A DNA stretch of 64,000 nt. Source: Rhizobium sp. 32-5/1 (GTDB taxonomy: Bacteria > Pseudomonadota > Alphaproteobacteria > Rhizobiales > Rhizobiaceae). Positions within the stretch are counted from its first letter, which is position 1. Each line of letters begins with the position of its first letter. The notes under the pieces were generated by a model. That model was given only the letters and a program-made list of their open reading frames with translations. It was not told the DNA's origin and ran no database searches. A program made the position numbers and the translations under genes. Shown here piece after piece: positions 7,756-17,340 of this stretch. Location of the stretch: assembly GCF_029537235.1 (NCBI RefSeq), contig NZ_CP120639.1, positions 372,001 through 436,000 on the forward strand. Reading direction: 5' to 3'.

Positions 7756-9168
7756 ATGAGCTCGATAACCACAATACCCGACGGTCGAGCCGAACAGACA
7801 TCGTCCCGATCCTTCTACCTCGTTGCCTGGCGCTGGCATTTTTATGCCGGCCTCTATGTCGCGCCCTTCCTGGTCATGCTCGCCACGACAGGTTTGATGA
7901 TGCTTTGGACAAGCGTTCTCTTCGGCCGCGACGGTGAAAAATATTACACCATCACCCCAGCGCAGACGCAGGTCGCCGTGTCGGTTCAAGCAGGCGCCGC
8001 TCGCGCCGCCATCCCCGATGGCAGGGTGGTCCAGTATATTGCTCCGCGTACCGCAGACGGCGCGGCAATCTTTCGCGTCAACCGGGGCGAAGCCTCGTCC
8101 ATGGTTGCAGTCGATCCCTACAGCGGTAGCGTCCTGGCGGACTGGGAACGGCGCGACGGTCTCTACGATCTCGCCAACAAGATCCACGGCACGCTGATGA
8201 TCGGTGATCCTGGCGACCGGTTGATCGAGGTGGCCGCCGGCTTCGGCATCGTCCTTGTCATCACGGGGCTCTATCTCTGGTGGCCGCGCGACGAAAGAGG
8301 CCTTAAAACCGTGCTGGTGCCGCAGTTTGCGGCCCGTGGCCGCCAGCTCTGGAAGTCCCTGCACATCACCATCGGCTTCTACATCTCCGTCATCCTCGTT
8401 CTGTTTCTCGTATCTGGCCTGTCCTGGACCGGCATCTGGGGTGAAAAATTCACCCAGGCCTGGAGCACATTTCCAGCGGCGAAGTGGGACAATGTGCCCC
8501 TGTCGGACGCAACCCATGCCAACATGAACCATGGCGGCATCAAGGAGGTGCCGTGGGCGCTGGAACAGACGCCGATGCCGATGTCAGGTTCGGACGCCGG
8601 CAAATCAGGCCTTCCCGAAGGCGAACCGGTCAATCTCGACGGCGTCGTGGCTTTCGCTCGTTCGATTGGCTTCACCAACCGCTTCCAGCTCGGCTTTCCA
8701 ACCAGCCAAACGGGTGTCTGGACGGTTTCGCGAGACACGATGAGCAATGACAGCGCCAACCCGCTTTCAGACCGCACGGTGCATATAGACCAACATAGCG
8801 GCAAGGTGCTTGCCGATATCGGCTTTAAAGATTACGGCGCGCCTGCCAAGGCGATGGCCATCGGCATTGCCTTCCATGAGGGCGACATGGGCATCTGGAA
8901 TGTTGCTCTGGTCACTGTCTTCTGTGTGGCAATCCTCTTCATGTCGGTTAGCGGCATCGTCCTGTGGTGGAAACGCCGCCCTCGCGGCGCGGCGCGCCTC
9001 GTGGCGCCTGCAGCACCGACCGACATGAAACTGTGGAGGGGCGGCGCCCTTATCATGATCACCGTTTCCCTACTCTTCCCGCTGACTGGCGCCGTCTTGC
9101 TGACGGTAGTCGCTCTCGACCATCTCATCATCAGTCGTGTTAAGCCGCTCAGGCGCGTGCTCAACTGA
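7756..9168 (+). CDS. PepSY-associated transmembrane protein (PiuB-like)
   Basis: A 470-residue membrane protein. It has a first membrane helix at about residues 25-50 (WRWHFYAGLYVAPFLVML), a PepSY-type periplasmic segment, two further central helices (LYLWWPR near residue 175; ISVILVLFLVSGLSW), a second periplasmic region and two C-terminal helices. Conserved His and Trp residues flank the helices as in the iron-uptake-associated PiuB group, where a ferric-reductase role has been proposed. The start is the ATG after GGGGAAAAACTACC. Neighbours point to copper or iron handling in the periplasm. Confidence 0.85.
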   Translation: MSSITTIPDGRAEQTSSRSFYLVAWRWHFYAGLYVAPFLVMLATTGLMMLWTSVLFGRDGEKYYTITPAQTQVAVSVQAGAARAAIPDGRVVQYIAPRTADGAAIFRVNRGEASSMVAVDPYSGSVLADWERRDGLYDLANKIHGTLMIGDPGDRLIEVAAGFGIVLVITGLYLWWPRDERGLKTVLVPQFAARGRQLWKSLHITIGFYISVILVLFLVSGLSWTGIWGEKFTQAWSTFPAAKWDNVPLSDATHANMNHGGIKEVPWALEQTPMPMSGSDAGKSGLPEGEPVNLDGVVAFARSIGFTNRFQLGFPTSQTGVWTVSRDTMSNDSANPLSDRTVHIDQHSGKVLADIGFKDYGAPAKAMAIGIAFHEGDMGIWNVALVTVFCVAILFMSVSGIVLWWKRRPRGAARLVAPAAPTDMKLWRGGALIMITVSLLFPLTGAVLLTVVALDHLIISRVKPLRRVLN

Positions 9169-9227
9169 TCTTTTCGCCCCATGACAGGTAGGCGCTTGAG
9201 CGCCCGCCACCACTTTAAGGAACCACA

Positions 9228-9733
9228 ATGAAAAAGCTCAACGCAAATATCGCCATCATCACCCTGGCAGTCTTCAGCTTCGTCTCGACGTCCCTCGCGC
9301 ACGAATTCAAGATCGGCGATATGGAGATCGGTCATCCCTACGCCCGCGCCATGTTACCCGGCGCGAAGGTGGGTGGCGGATATCTGAAGCTCACCAATGA
9401 AGGCAGTGCCGACGACAGGCTGCTAAGCGCAACCTCAGAAAGGGCCGGATCGGTCCAGCTTCATGAAATGAAGATCGAGAATGACGTCATGACAATGCGC
9501 GCGCTCGACGGCGGCATCGCCGTCCCGAAAGGCCAGACTGTGGAACTGAAGCCAGGTGGCTACCACGTCATGTTCGTGGATGTGAAGCAGCCGTTTAAGG
9601 AGGGGAAACGATCAAAGCCACACTCACCTTCGAAAAGGCGGGATCGGTGGACGTCGGATTTGTCGTTGGCGCACCGGCCGGCGGTACGCCGGAAATCAAG
9701 CACGACGATCACTCGAAACATGGCGATCATTAA
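9228..9733 (+). CDS. Periplasmic copper chaperone PCu(A)C family (frame break near the C-terminus)
   Basis: A signal peptide of about 25 residues is followed by the PCuAC domain. The copper ligands are visible as LHEM and VMTM near residues 83-92 and YHVMF near residue 112. The frame breaks at the G4 run 9602-9605; with one extra G the protein continues KEGETIKATLTFEKAG and ends in a His-rich tail (HDDHSKHGDH) at 9733, giving 168 residues, the normal size. The uncorrected frame runs on to 9845 with an unrelated basic tail. PCuAC proteins deliver Cu(I) to oxidases in the periplasm. A base-call error is likely. Confidence 0.88.
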
Positions 9734-9892
9734 CGCCGTTCGCTTCATGCGACCCAGTCCCCGCGGTCATCACCCAACCACGGTAAAAGTGAAAGCCCAC
9801 GTCGCGACGAGCATTGAGCCGCTCCCGGACGCTGCAGTGTCGTGACGGCGGCTGGGCTATCGCGGGATCTATTATTGAACGACGCAGTGCTG

Positions 9893-9931
9893 AAAAAAGC
9901 CGCGGCCCGAGCACGTGCCGTTGCCGCGGCT
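9893..9931 (-). terminator. Rho-independent terminator on the minus strand, downstream of manC
   Basis: On the minus strand AGCCGCGGC at 9931-9923 pairs with GCCGCGGCT at 9906-9898 and is followed by six Ts. It lies about 190 bp beyond the manC stop. The rest of 9734-10122 shows no gene I can support. Confidence 0.7.
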
Positions 9932-10122
9932 CCCAACGGCACGTCGGCGATCACTTCACAAGCCGGAACAACCGCGCAGCCTGCCTTAAAATCGTATGGC
10001 TACAACCATATCCGATTATAAACGATGACAGGAATCTGTTGTGATTGTGGGCGGTAGGCCCTTCACATCGGCGTGTGGGAATGGTGGCCGAAAACTGGGG
10101 GTAACGGGTCAGCGCGCAGATG

Positions 10123-11557
10123 TTAGGCTCTGCCATACTCATCATCGAGACGGATAATGTCATCTTCGCCGAGATATGAGCCCGTTCTGACCTCGATAAG
10201 TTCGAGGACGATTTTCCCAGGATTGCCGAGCCGATGGATTTCCCTTGAGGAATATAGACTGACTGATTTTCCACGACGGATACCGTACGGTCACCGACGG
10301 TCACTTCCGCCGTTCCTTTCACGACAATCCAATGCTCTGCTCGGTGATGGTGTTTCTGCAGCGATATCTTCTTTCCCGGCTGCACCGAAAGCCGCTTCAC
10401 TTCAAACCGATCGCCTGACAGCGCTGCGGTTTGCACACCCCATGGACGATGCGCCGTCGGGTGAACCTGTGTCATATGAACCGTGCTCTCAGATGATCTG
10501 AGCCGCTTGACGATATCACCCACCTTCTGGCTGTCTTCAAGACGACCGACATAGACGGCATCTTCGCTGGCAATCACTGCAACATTGTCGAGACCGCGAA
10601 CGGCGAGATGCAAGCCTTGAGAGATCACGAGCGAATTGGTTGTCTCAAGCAGCGTCGTATTGGCGCTGTGAACATTCCCATTTTCATCCTTCTCCCCGAG
10701 TTGCCATACGGAGTCCCAGCTGCCGAGATCCGACCAGAGGAACGACGAGGGAACGACTGCGGCATTCGCCGTCTTCTCCATCACTGCGTAGTCGATCGAT
10801 ATGTTGGGACTTTCGGCAAATGCTGCTGCATCCAGACGCATGAAGTCGAGATCCTTGACAGACCTTGCTACCGCCTCGGACACGGCCGTGACCACCTGGG
10901 GGCTAAGAGCGCGCATTTCCTCCAGGAGAACACCGACGGGGAACATAAACAAACCAGAGTTCCAAAGAAACCGACCATCGGCCAGCATCTCCTCTGCACG
11001 CTGGCGATCCGGTTTCTCAACGAATTTTTTGACTGCGAAACAGCCGCTGGGGAGAGGTTCCCCCATCTCGATATAGCCGTAACCGGTGGCCGCCTCGGTT
11101 GCCTTGATTCCAAATGTCGTGAGCTTTCCGGACCGTGCGGCGTCCCGAGCAGCCTTGACGCAGTCAAAGTAAACGCGGTCAGCCTTGATGTCATGATCGG
11201 AGGCCAGAACGTGAATGAGCGCATCGTCGCCGAAATGCTCTGAAACCACCAAGGCGGCCGCTGCGATAGCGGCGGCAGTGTTTCGAGCAGTAGGCTCGAG
11301 TATGATCGCTGAGAGCGGTGCGCCGATCTCGCGTGCCTGTTCTGCTGCGAGAAAACGTGAATCTTCGTTTGTAACGATGACTGCGGGCTCGTAAAGATCC
11401 GGGTCGGAGACACGCCGCAACGTCGATTGAAACAGGGTTTCATCACTCAGAAACCGAATAAACTGCTTCGGTGCGGAGCTTCTTGACAGCGGCCAAAGGC
11501 GCGTGCCGCTCCCCCAGACATGATCACCGGAACGATCCTATTTGACATTGCATTCAT
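10123..11557 (-). CDS. manC: Mannose-1-phosphate guanylyltransferase / mannose-6-phosphate isomerase (two frame breaks)
   Basis: The N-terminal nucleotidyltransferase domain has the activating motif [13 protein letters not shown] and FVEKPDR. The C-terminal cupin (type II isomerase) domain has [12 protein letters not shown] and [12 protein letters not shown]. It makes GDP-mannose for exopolysaccharide or LPS. The ORF from 11420 lacks both ends. Adding one G to the run at 11511-11515 joins it to the start at 11557, and adding one base at 10239-10244 replaces a nonsense tail by IHRLGNPGK and the proper end at 10123. The repaired length is 478 residues, normal for the family. It stands alone, with no sugar-nucleotide partner beside it. 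Confidence 0.9.
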
Positions 11558-11979
11558 CCGATTCGATGGGGCAACTGGTGTGAAGCGCTAAAATCCAGTT
11601 CTGCTTGCACGCCGAAATTCACCACTTTTACAGTATGTTAACGCCTAGAAAGCAGCCTGATCAAAAGAAACCACGGTCGTTTTACCAGAAAAACCGTTAC
11701 CGACAACCGTGCAAGCGAAACATTAGCTCAACCGGTTTCTGAACCGGCATCTCGGCATTTCGGGCATCCTGAAGTCCGACGCAGCAGCAATGGCAGCGAT
11801 TACACACGAAGCTGTTGAAGGCAGGCGATGGAAATTCGGCTTGGGAGAGAGGTCATTTGGGGCCAAGGGAAACGCGTTTACGCCTCTCAAGCGTGCGCAA
11901 CCCCCGCACACGCGACCAGCGAGCCGGTGGCTCACCTATTGTGTAGCCTGCGCCAAACTTGGCGAGGCGGCCGCGCAGA
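11558..11979. other. Gap without a supported gene
   Basis: The region between manC and the truncated Fic gene holds only short frames with no recognisable family. The part next to the Fic stop may be the foreign sequence that replaced the Fic C-terminus, but I cannot identify it. Confidence 0.4.
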
Positions 11980-12438
11980 TCATGCCATGGTTCGATAGTA
12001 TGCCATGATCCAGAATTGAGTGACATCTCCCGCCATCTCAAGATTGACGATACTGCGAACCCCATCAGCGGCGGCCGTCGCAAATGCGGCGGGCTCCAGC
12101 CCGGTCAGATAATGAGCAGCCTCCAGCTCCTTGAAGATCCGCGTCATCTCCCCGTCAATGTATTCCGGGTAACAAAACCAGTTGCCACCACTGCCGATGC
12201 GGACCGATCGGGCCTCCCCGGCCCAGCTGTAAACGTCCTGAAAAAGGTGGCGGTGAATCGCCAGATAGTGGGCGTAGTCCAGCTTGCCGGTTGGCCACGC
12301 TTCTTCGACTCGGGTCAGGAACATCGCCAGCTCGAACTCGTCGAGTTCATCCTGGGAGACAAGATCCATGCGATTGCGAAGGACGGTCGTGCCCTGGTAG
12401 CAAAGCGGGTCGATTCGGCCGTATAGACCAAGGCTTAT
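11980..12438 (-). pseudogene. Fic-family toxin, truncated before the catalytic motif
   Basis: The frame carries the Fic N-terminal fold: YGRIDPLCYQGTTVLRNR before the first Met (12369), then FELAMFLTRVEEAWP, IHRHLFQDVYSWAGE and the adenylylation-loop region RIGSGGNWFCYPEYI. Fic proteins use HPFxxGNGR to transfer AMP to targets. After ATAAAD, where that segment should follow, the sequence changes to 26 unrelated residues and stops; no HPFREGNGR-like coding is present in any frame nearby. So this is a real truncation, unlike the single-base breaks elsewhere. The frame is open to 12438 but has no ATG there, so the start is uncertain. The antitoxin-like gene lies directly upstream. Confidence 0.7.
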
Positions 12439-12632
12439 GCGGATTTCTGGGAGAACTGCGCGCGGATCAGGCGGCGGCGTTCCTCGCCGGGCTTGTCCTT
12501 GGTGGTGTCGAGCAGGGCCCGCATCCTTGGGTTGAGCTGCAAACCTTCGACGGCACTGATCTTTTCCCCGCGTTTGCGGGTTGGACGGCTGATTTTCAGG
12601 TCAGCAAGGGCGGCGGGCTTTTTGCTCATCAA
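12435..12632 (-). CDS. Small antitoxin-like protein paired with the Fic gene
   Basis: A 65-residue, basic protein directly upstream of and touching the Fic frame. Its central ISAVEGLQLNP segment resembles the inhibitory helix (S...EG) of VbhA-type Fic antitoxins, which block the ATP site of the toxin. Gene order, antitoxin first then Fic, and the size are typical of class I Fic modules. The similarity is short and the Ser is one position off the usual spacing, so the call rests mainly on context. The start may be either of the two adjacent Met codons. Confidence 0.5.
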   Translation of the reverse strand: MMSKKPAALADLKISRPTRKRGEKISAVEGLQLNPRMRALLDTTKDKPGEERRRLIRAQFSQKSA

Positions 12633-13045
12633 TCAAATCTATCACAACCTTATGAAACTCCGCAAAAGGATTTGATCTTGGCAAAAACTGACTGCTGAAG
12701 CAGGTGGCCGTAAACGGATAGGGTCACCAACAGATTTCAGCGGCTCACTCTTCCTTAGCCAGGCCCGGCCGCACACGCCTTGGGCGGCGAGCTATCTTTC
12801 GCCAGGGACGTCCGTCGCCTCAGCGTAGCTTTTACGTCCCTTAGTTCCAGCCGTTGATCAAGCGAGCCTAAAAGACCTTCAAGCAGTCATCGTTATCGCA
12901 CGACGCGGTAACGCTCGCCTCGCCTCCCATCAGCAATGTCGCAAGCGCTACCAAAAGCCGGAAGTGGTGGTCACACCCGAAACATCGAGAGGTGAGTAAC
13001 GACCGTTCCTCCGCTTGACATGACGTCTGTGGCAGACGCCTTATC

Positions 13046-13797
13046 CTATCCGACAACCCTGTTTCGGCCGAGAGCTTTGCCTGATAGAGGTTTTGATCCG
13101 CCGCTTTCAGGGAGCCCGACGGATCAAACCCTGGCTGGCAATAACACGCCCCGATACTCGTGGAGATTCTTACCTGTGCGCCAGAAGGCGCTTTCAGGAC
13201 AATATCGGCGATTTCTTCACGGATCTCCTCGCAGCGGTCGCGCATCTGATTGAACGGCAGATTACTCTGAAACAGACCGAATTCCTCACCTCCCAGACGT
13301 CCCGCAAAATCGGATTGGCTCTGGTAGCGGGCGAGGATACGTCCGGCGCGGCGAAGAGCTTCATCGCCGGTTGCATGACCATAGCGATCGTTGATCGCCT
13401 TGAAATGGTCGAGGTCGAGGAACAATAGAGCTCCGACCCCACCTTGTTGGCTGGTCATCGCTAGATCTTCCATGAACGCACTTCGTGTGAGAATGCCGGT
13501 AAGTCCGTCGGTGCGAGACTGAAGGAAAAGGGTGTGATAAGCATCTGCAAGCTCGTTCAGAGCTTCTTTCGTGGCCGCCTCTGCCCGTCGCACTCTTTCC
13601 GACTGCGTGAAATGCAGCGCCGAGGCAGGGATCGATATCGCCAGTGGACAAAAAATGGTCATGAACAGGCCGGCACCCGCCACCTGCCCTCCCAACAATG
13701 GCACGATGCTGAACGAGAGCACCAGCGAGGCCAACACCGAAAGCAGGCCAGTTAAGATCGACTTCTCGACAATTCGACGCATCAATACCACCGTCAC
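13046..13797 (-). CDS. Diguanylate cyclase with N-terminal membrane anchor (frame break at the extreme C-terminus)
   Basis: Two membrane segments span about residues 12-60, then a short coiled linker and a GGDEF domain with the active-site motif RLGGEEF near residue 175, DLDHFKAIND near 130 and TSIG near 220. It makes cyclic di-GMP at the membrane. Without correction the frame runs to 12868 with an unrelated Cys-rich tail. Adding one A in the T3 run at 13076-13078 (plus strand) gives QAKALGRNRVVG and a stop at 13046, the standard GGDEF ending, and a 250-residue protein. The inhibitory RxxD site is not evident. Confidence 0.88.
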
Positions 13798-14308
13798 GAC
13801 ATAAGAATTCTTATGAGCGCTATGAATTTAAATTTTGCTGAAGCGCGCCGGTAAAGGTTGAGCCAAGTGTCTCGTTACCGAAAAATCACCGCCAAATCTG
13901 TACCTCTGCTAAGGACGACTGTCTGTGGACCTGTCCGTCCCCTTTATGATGCGGATTGCAGCTACCAAGCCCTTCGCTTGCCAGCGTTGCGACGAGGCAC
14001 ATCGCTCCAACCTCAGCGCAGCAATGCATCAAATGAAAACGTGGATTGCTCTGCCCCTGAGGCGACCACACACACTGCCCAATCTTGTGGGAAACGCTGT
14101 CAGGTGGGGCCGGATGAACCAGATCGCGATGATGGCATTAACCGCCGCATCAACCATTCCAGACCGGCCTCAAGAGAGCGGCAGCAAAGTGGCGGGCATT
14201 GGACTGGCGACAGACAATGCTTTGCTCCAGACCGAGAAGAGACAATTACGGCTCCCGAAAATGTTCGCGACAAGCCAAAGAAGAAGCAACTCCATGTCGG
14301 ATGGTATG
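13798..14308. other. Gap without a supported gene
   Basis: About 510 bp between the diguanylate cyclase and the first sugar ABC operon. Overlapping short frames are seen on both strands, none with a recognisable family, signal peptide or convincing start. Confidence 0.4.
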
Positions 14309-14342
14309 AAAAGGGGCCGTCTGGAAATGCCGGCCCCCTTCT
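14309..14342 (-). terminator. Rho-independent terminator of the first sugar ABC operon
   Basis: On the minus strand AAGGGGGCCGGC is followed by an 8-10 nt loop, the pairing arm CGGCCCCTT and a T run, 14 bp after the stop of the binding-protein gene. The GC-rich stem and T tail make this a good intrinsic terminator. Confidence 0.75.
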
Positions 14343-14355
14343 CCGATGGATGCTC

Positions 14356-15269
14356 CTATTTGAAGTCAGCCATGTTTTGTACGGTGACGAGCGCCGCGCC
14401 TGAGTCGATAAGCTTGGGAACATCTTCCCCCGCGATTGCGCGGACAAGCGCATCGACGCCCAGTTCGGCCATTTTGGCAGGGAACTGGGCGACTGTGGCG
14501 TCCTCGATCCCGGCGGTCAACGCCTCTTCTTCGCCACAGCAAAAATCAAATCCGACCAGGACGATCTTGTCAGAGGCGATGCCGGCATTCTTGATGGCGC
14601 GCGCAGCGCCGGCGGCCGGTGGGCCGCAGGCCGCATAGATAGCCTTGAGGTCCGGATTGGCCGTCAGAAGATCCTCGGCCACCGAGATGCCGAGTTCTTC
14701 GGTGCAATTGGTGCCATTGCGCCCGACGACGTTCACCGCGAGACCGTCCAGCCCATCCAGCATGCCCTTCACGCGGTCATCGAGTGCCGGGACGCCGGGT
14801 ACTCCTCCAGGATACCGAGCGTATCGCCGGCCGATAGCACCGACTTCAGATAGGCGCCGGCAATCTTGCCGGCATTATAGTTGTCGGTGGTCGCAAGCGC
14901 CGCTGCATTCTCCCAACCGGGGATGGAGTTGTCCATGAGCACCACTTTCACGCCACCGGCGATGGCCTTGTCGAGAGCCGACGTGACTGTCGGGTCCACG
15001 GGGGTGATGGCGATGCCCTTGACACCTTGGGTAACCATCGATTCGATCAGGGCGATCTGCCCTTCGATATCGGTGGCCGAAGCGCCCTGGCCATAGATGA
15101 TTTCAACACCCGGATGGGCCTCTGCATAGGCCTTGGCTGCATTTTCCATGGTGGCGAAGAACGGCACTGGAAACTTGGTGATGAAGCCCAGTTTCACGTC
15201 TGCGGCAATTGCCGGGAAGGCCATGGAGCTCGTAAGCGCCAGCCATCCCAATAGTCGTATGAGTTTCAT
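14356..15269 (-). CDS. Sugar ABC transporter substrate-binding protein, CUT2 type (frame break)
   Basis: Signal peptide (about 22 residues) plus a type I periplasmic-binding fold: VKLGFITKFPVPFF at the start, GIAITPVDPT near residue 90, and DNYNAGKIAGAYL near 140. The frame breaks at the GG pairs 14804-14808; one extra G gives ILEGVPGVPALDDRVKGMLDGL, quoted here as LEGVPGVPALDD, a hinge region typical of rhizopine/ribose-type binders, and 304 residues in all. It is the last gene of the leftward set with an ATPase and a permease. Start: ATG at 15269 behind GGGAGGACT. The sugar is unknown. Confidence 0.9.
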
Positions 15270-15342
15270 GATAGTCCTCCCGTTGACGAATGCCTCTTGC
15301 ATGCAACCGCTCCACCGCCGGAGGCCCGGCAGGCGAACCGTC

Positions 15343-16095
15343 TCATTCAGCCCCGACGATCATCGCCACCAGATCCTGCTGATTGGACCGGTTGGGCTTT
15401 TCGATTTCGCCGACCTTGTGCCCCTGCCGCAGCACCACGGCGCGGTCGGCCAATTCAACGACATGTTCCATATTGTGGGTAATCAGGATCACTGCATTCC
15501 CTTCATCCCTGAGCTGGACGATGAGATTGAGAACCTTGCGGCTTTCACGCAGGCCGAGAGCCGCCGTTGGCTCATCGAGAATGACGACCTTTCGGGCAAA
15601 CACGGCAGCACGGGCAACCGCGATGGCCTGCCGCTGCCCACCTGACATCAGGGCCACCTGCGCGTCGAATTTGGGTAGCTTGACCTTCAGCCGGTCGATG
15701 ACGGCGGCCGCTTCATGGTTCATTTTACGGCTGGCAAGAAGCCGCAAGCCGCGCGGCAGCCAGCGCGGAAACGAGAGTTCCCGCCCACAGTAGAAATTTT
15801 CGGCCGGCGTCAGGTTGTCGAAAAGCGCAAGATCCTGATAGACCGTTTCGATCCCGGCACTGCGAGCGGCGGCGGGAGTGCGGATAGCGACTTTTTCGCC
15901 TTCAATCAGGATATCGCCTTCATCGAGCCCATGCACCCCGCTGACGCATTTGATCAGCGTGGACTTGCCTGCGCCGTTATCTCCGAGCAGAGCGAGCACC
16001 TCGCCCCGACGGGCTACGAACCCGACGCCCTTGAGAGCATGGACCGCACCGAAACGCTTATGCGCGCCGCGCACTTCCAGAACGGGTTTGCTCAT
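15343..16095 (-). CDS. Sugar ABC transporter ATP-binding protein (single-domain, CUT2 type)
   Basis: A 250-residue ATPase with Walker A GDNGAGKST near residue 38, Q-loop VYQDLALFDNL, signature MSGGQRQAIAVARA and Walker B VVILDEPTAALG. It is the half-size, FrcA-like form with one nucleotide domain, so it probably works as a homodimer. Its start overlaps the upstream permease stop by 4 nt. It energises import through the permease at 16092. Confidence 0.93.
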   Translation of the reverse strand: MSKPVLEVRGAHKRFGAVHALKGVGFVARRGEVLALLGDNGAGKSTLIKCVSGVHGLDEGDILIEGEKVAIRTPAAARSAGIETVYQDLALFDNLTPAENFYCGRELSFPRWLPRGLRLLASRKMNHEAAAVIDRLKVKLPKFDAQVALMSGGQRQAIAVARAAVFARKVVILDEPTAALGLRESRKVLNLIVQLRDEGNAVILITHNMEHVVELADRAVVLRQGHKVGEIEKPNRSNQQDLVAMIVGAE

Positions 16096-17146
16096 CCCAA
16101 CGCTCCTGCTTGTTTCACCCGCATGCGCGATTCAAGATGATTGCGCAGCACATCCGACTCGACCGCCAAAACGATGATCACGCCGATGGCGATCAACTGG
16201 AAATAGAGGTTGACGTTAAGCAGGTTGAGGGCATTGCGAATGACGCCAATCATCACCGCACCGACCAGCGCATGACCAAGATGTCCACGGCCGCCGAGAA
16301 AACTGGCGCCGCCGATAATCACGGCCGCGATCGTGTCGAGTTCAAGCAGGTTGCCATAAAGAGGCGAACCCGCTTCGGTGCGTCCGGACAGAAGAATGGC
16401 GCCCACCCCACAGCAGAGGCCGGACATCAGATACGTGGAGACGATGACCTGATTGACCGGGATGCCCATGCGCCGTGCAGCGTCTGGTTGGCCACCCACC
16501 GCATAGATCCAGCGCCCCCATACCACGTAGCGAGCCACGACGAAGATGAGCGCGGCGACGGAAAGAACCACGAAAAATGAGTTCGGAACCCCGAAGCTGG
16601 CCCCTCCCCCAGGGTCGTAATCATCTCGGGCATACCGCGCATGGTCGTGTGGCCGATGGACAGCTCAAGCGCCAGGCCGCGCGCGATGGAGAGTGTCGCC
16701 AGTGTTATGATGAACGGATGCGGCAGGCGGCCGTAGACATAGACCAGCCCGTTCACCGCCCCCACCACAGCCCCCGCCAGCAGCATGGTGCCCATGACAA
16801 TGAATGGATTGCCGGTGACGCGGAACATCAGCGCCCCAAGGACCGTCGCCAGCGCCAGATTGGCACCCACGGACAGATCAATACCGCGGGTCAAAATGAC
16901 GAGGTGTTGACCAAGTGCAACGACTGCGATGACGGCAATCTGCGCCAAAATGTTGGAGATGTTGCGGGGCGAGAAGAAGTTGGGAACGGTCAGCGTTAGG
17001 ATCACCAACAAGGCGATGAGAATGACCACCGGTCCGGCACTCAGCAGCTTGAGCGCGACAGACAGCCCGGTTGCACGCTCCTGCTCCGTACCTGGCGGCA
17101 CGGATGGGCTCTTTCCCAAGACCTTCGCCTCCACCTCGTCCTCCAC
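16092..17146 (-). CDS. Sugar ABC transporter permease, CUT2 type (frame break)
   Basis: An inner-membrane permease of the RbsC family. IDLSVGANLALA near residue 90 and GGASFLGGRGHLGHALVG near 260 are family signatures. The frame breaks at the C4 run 16601-16604: one more base turns the dead end into GEGASFGVPNSFFVVLS and fuses the two halves into 351 residues. It is the first gene of the leftward operon (permease, ATPase, binding protein). The intergenic region to the LacI gene carries a LacI-like palindrome at 17176-17191. Confidence 0.9.
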
Positions 17147-17175
17147 CGTGGCCTTCGCGACCTTGTGTTAAATAT

Positions 17176-17191
17176 TTGCTAATATCAGCAA
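17176..17191. promoter_or_regulatory. LacI-type operator, copy 1
   Basis: TTGCTAATATCAGCAA is a nearly perfect palindrome, placed between the divergent permease (17146) and LacI gene (17341). The core TGCTAATATCAGCA matches 13 of 14 bases of the reverse complement of the site at 20316-20329, which lies in front of the second ABC set. It is probably bound by the LacI protein encoded next door. Confidence 0.7.
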
Positions 17192-17340
17192 CATGCTTTT
17201 GCAAAGTCAATTGATTTTTGGTTTAATATTATCAAAGAGGCTGTATGAAGATGCTGGGCAACGGAAACATTGAACCCGCGGCGTTGAATTTCTCAAAGCC
17301 GCATGGCAGATGTCTTTTTCTACGGGGAAATGATCGGCTT

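Noticed and set aside
7618..8532. A 304-codon minus-strand frame
   Set aside because: Antisense to the well-supported PepSY gene; no recognisable domain.
12868..13045. Extra Cys-rich C-terminal tail on the diguanylate cyclase
   Set aside because: It appears only after the frame break at 13076-13078; the repaired frame ends normally at 13046.
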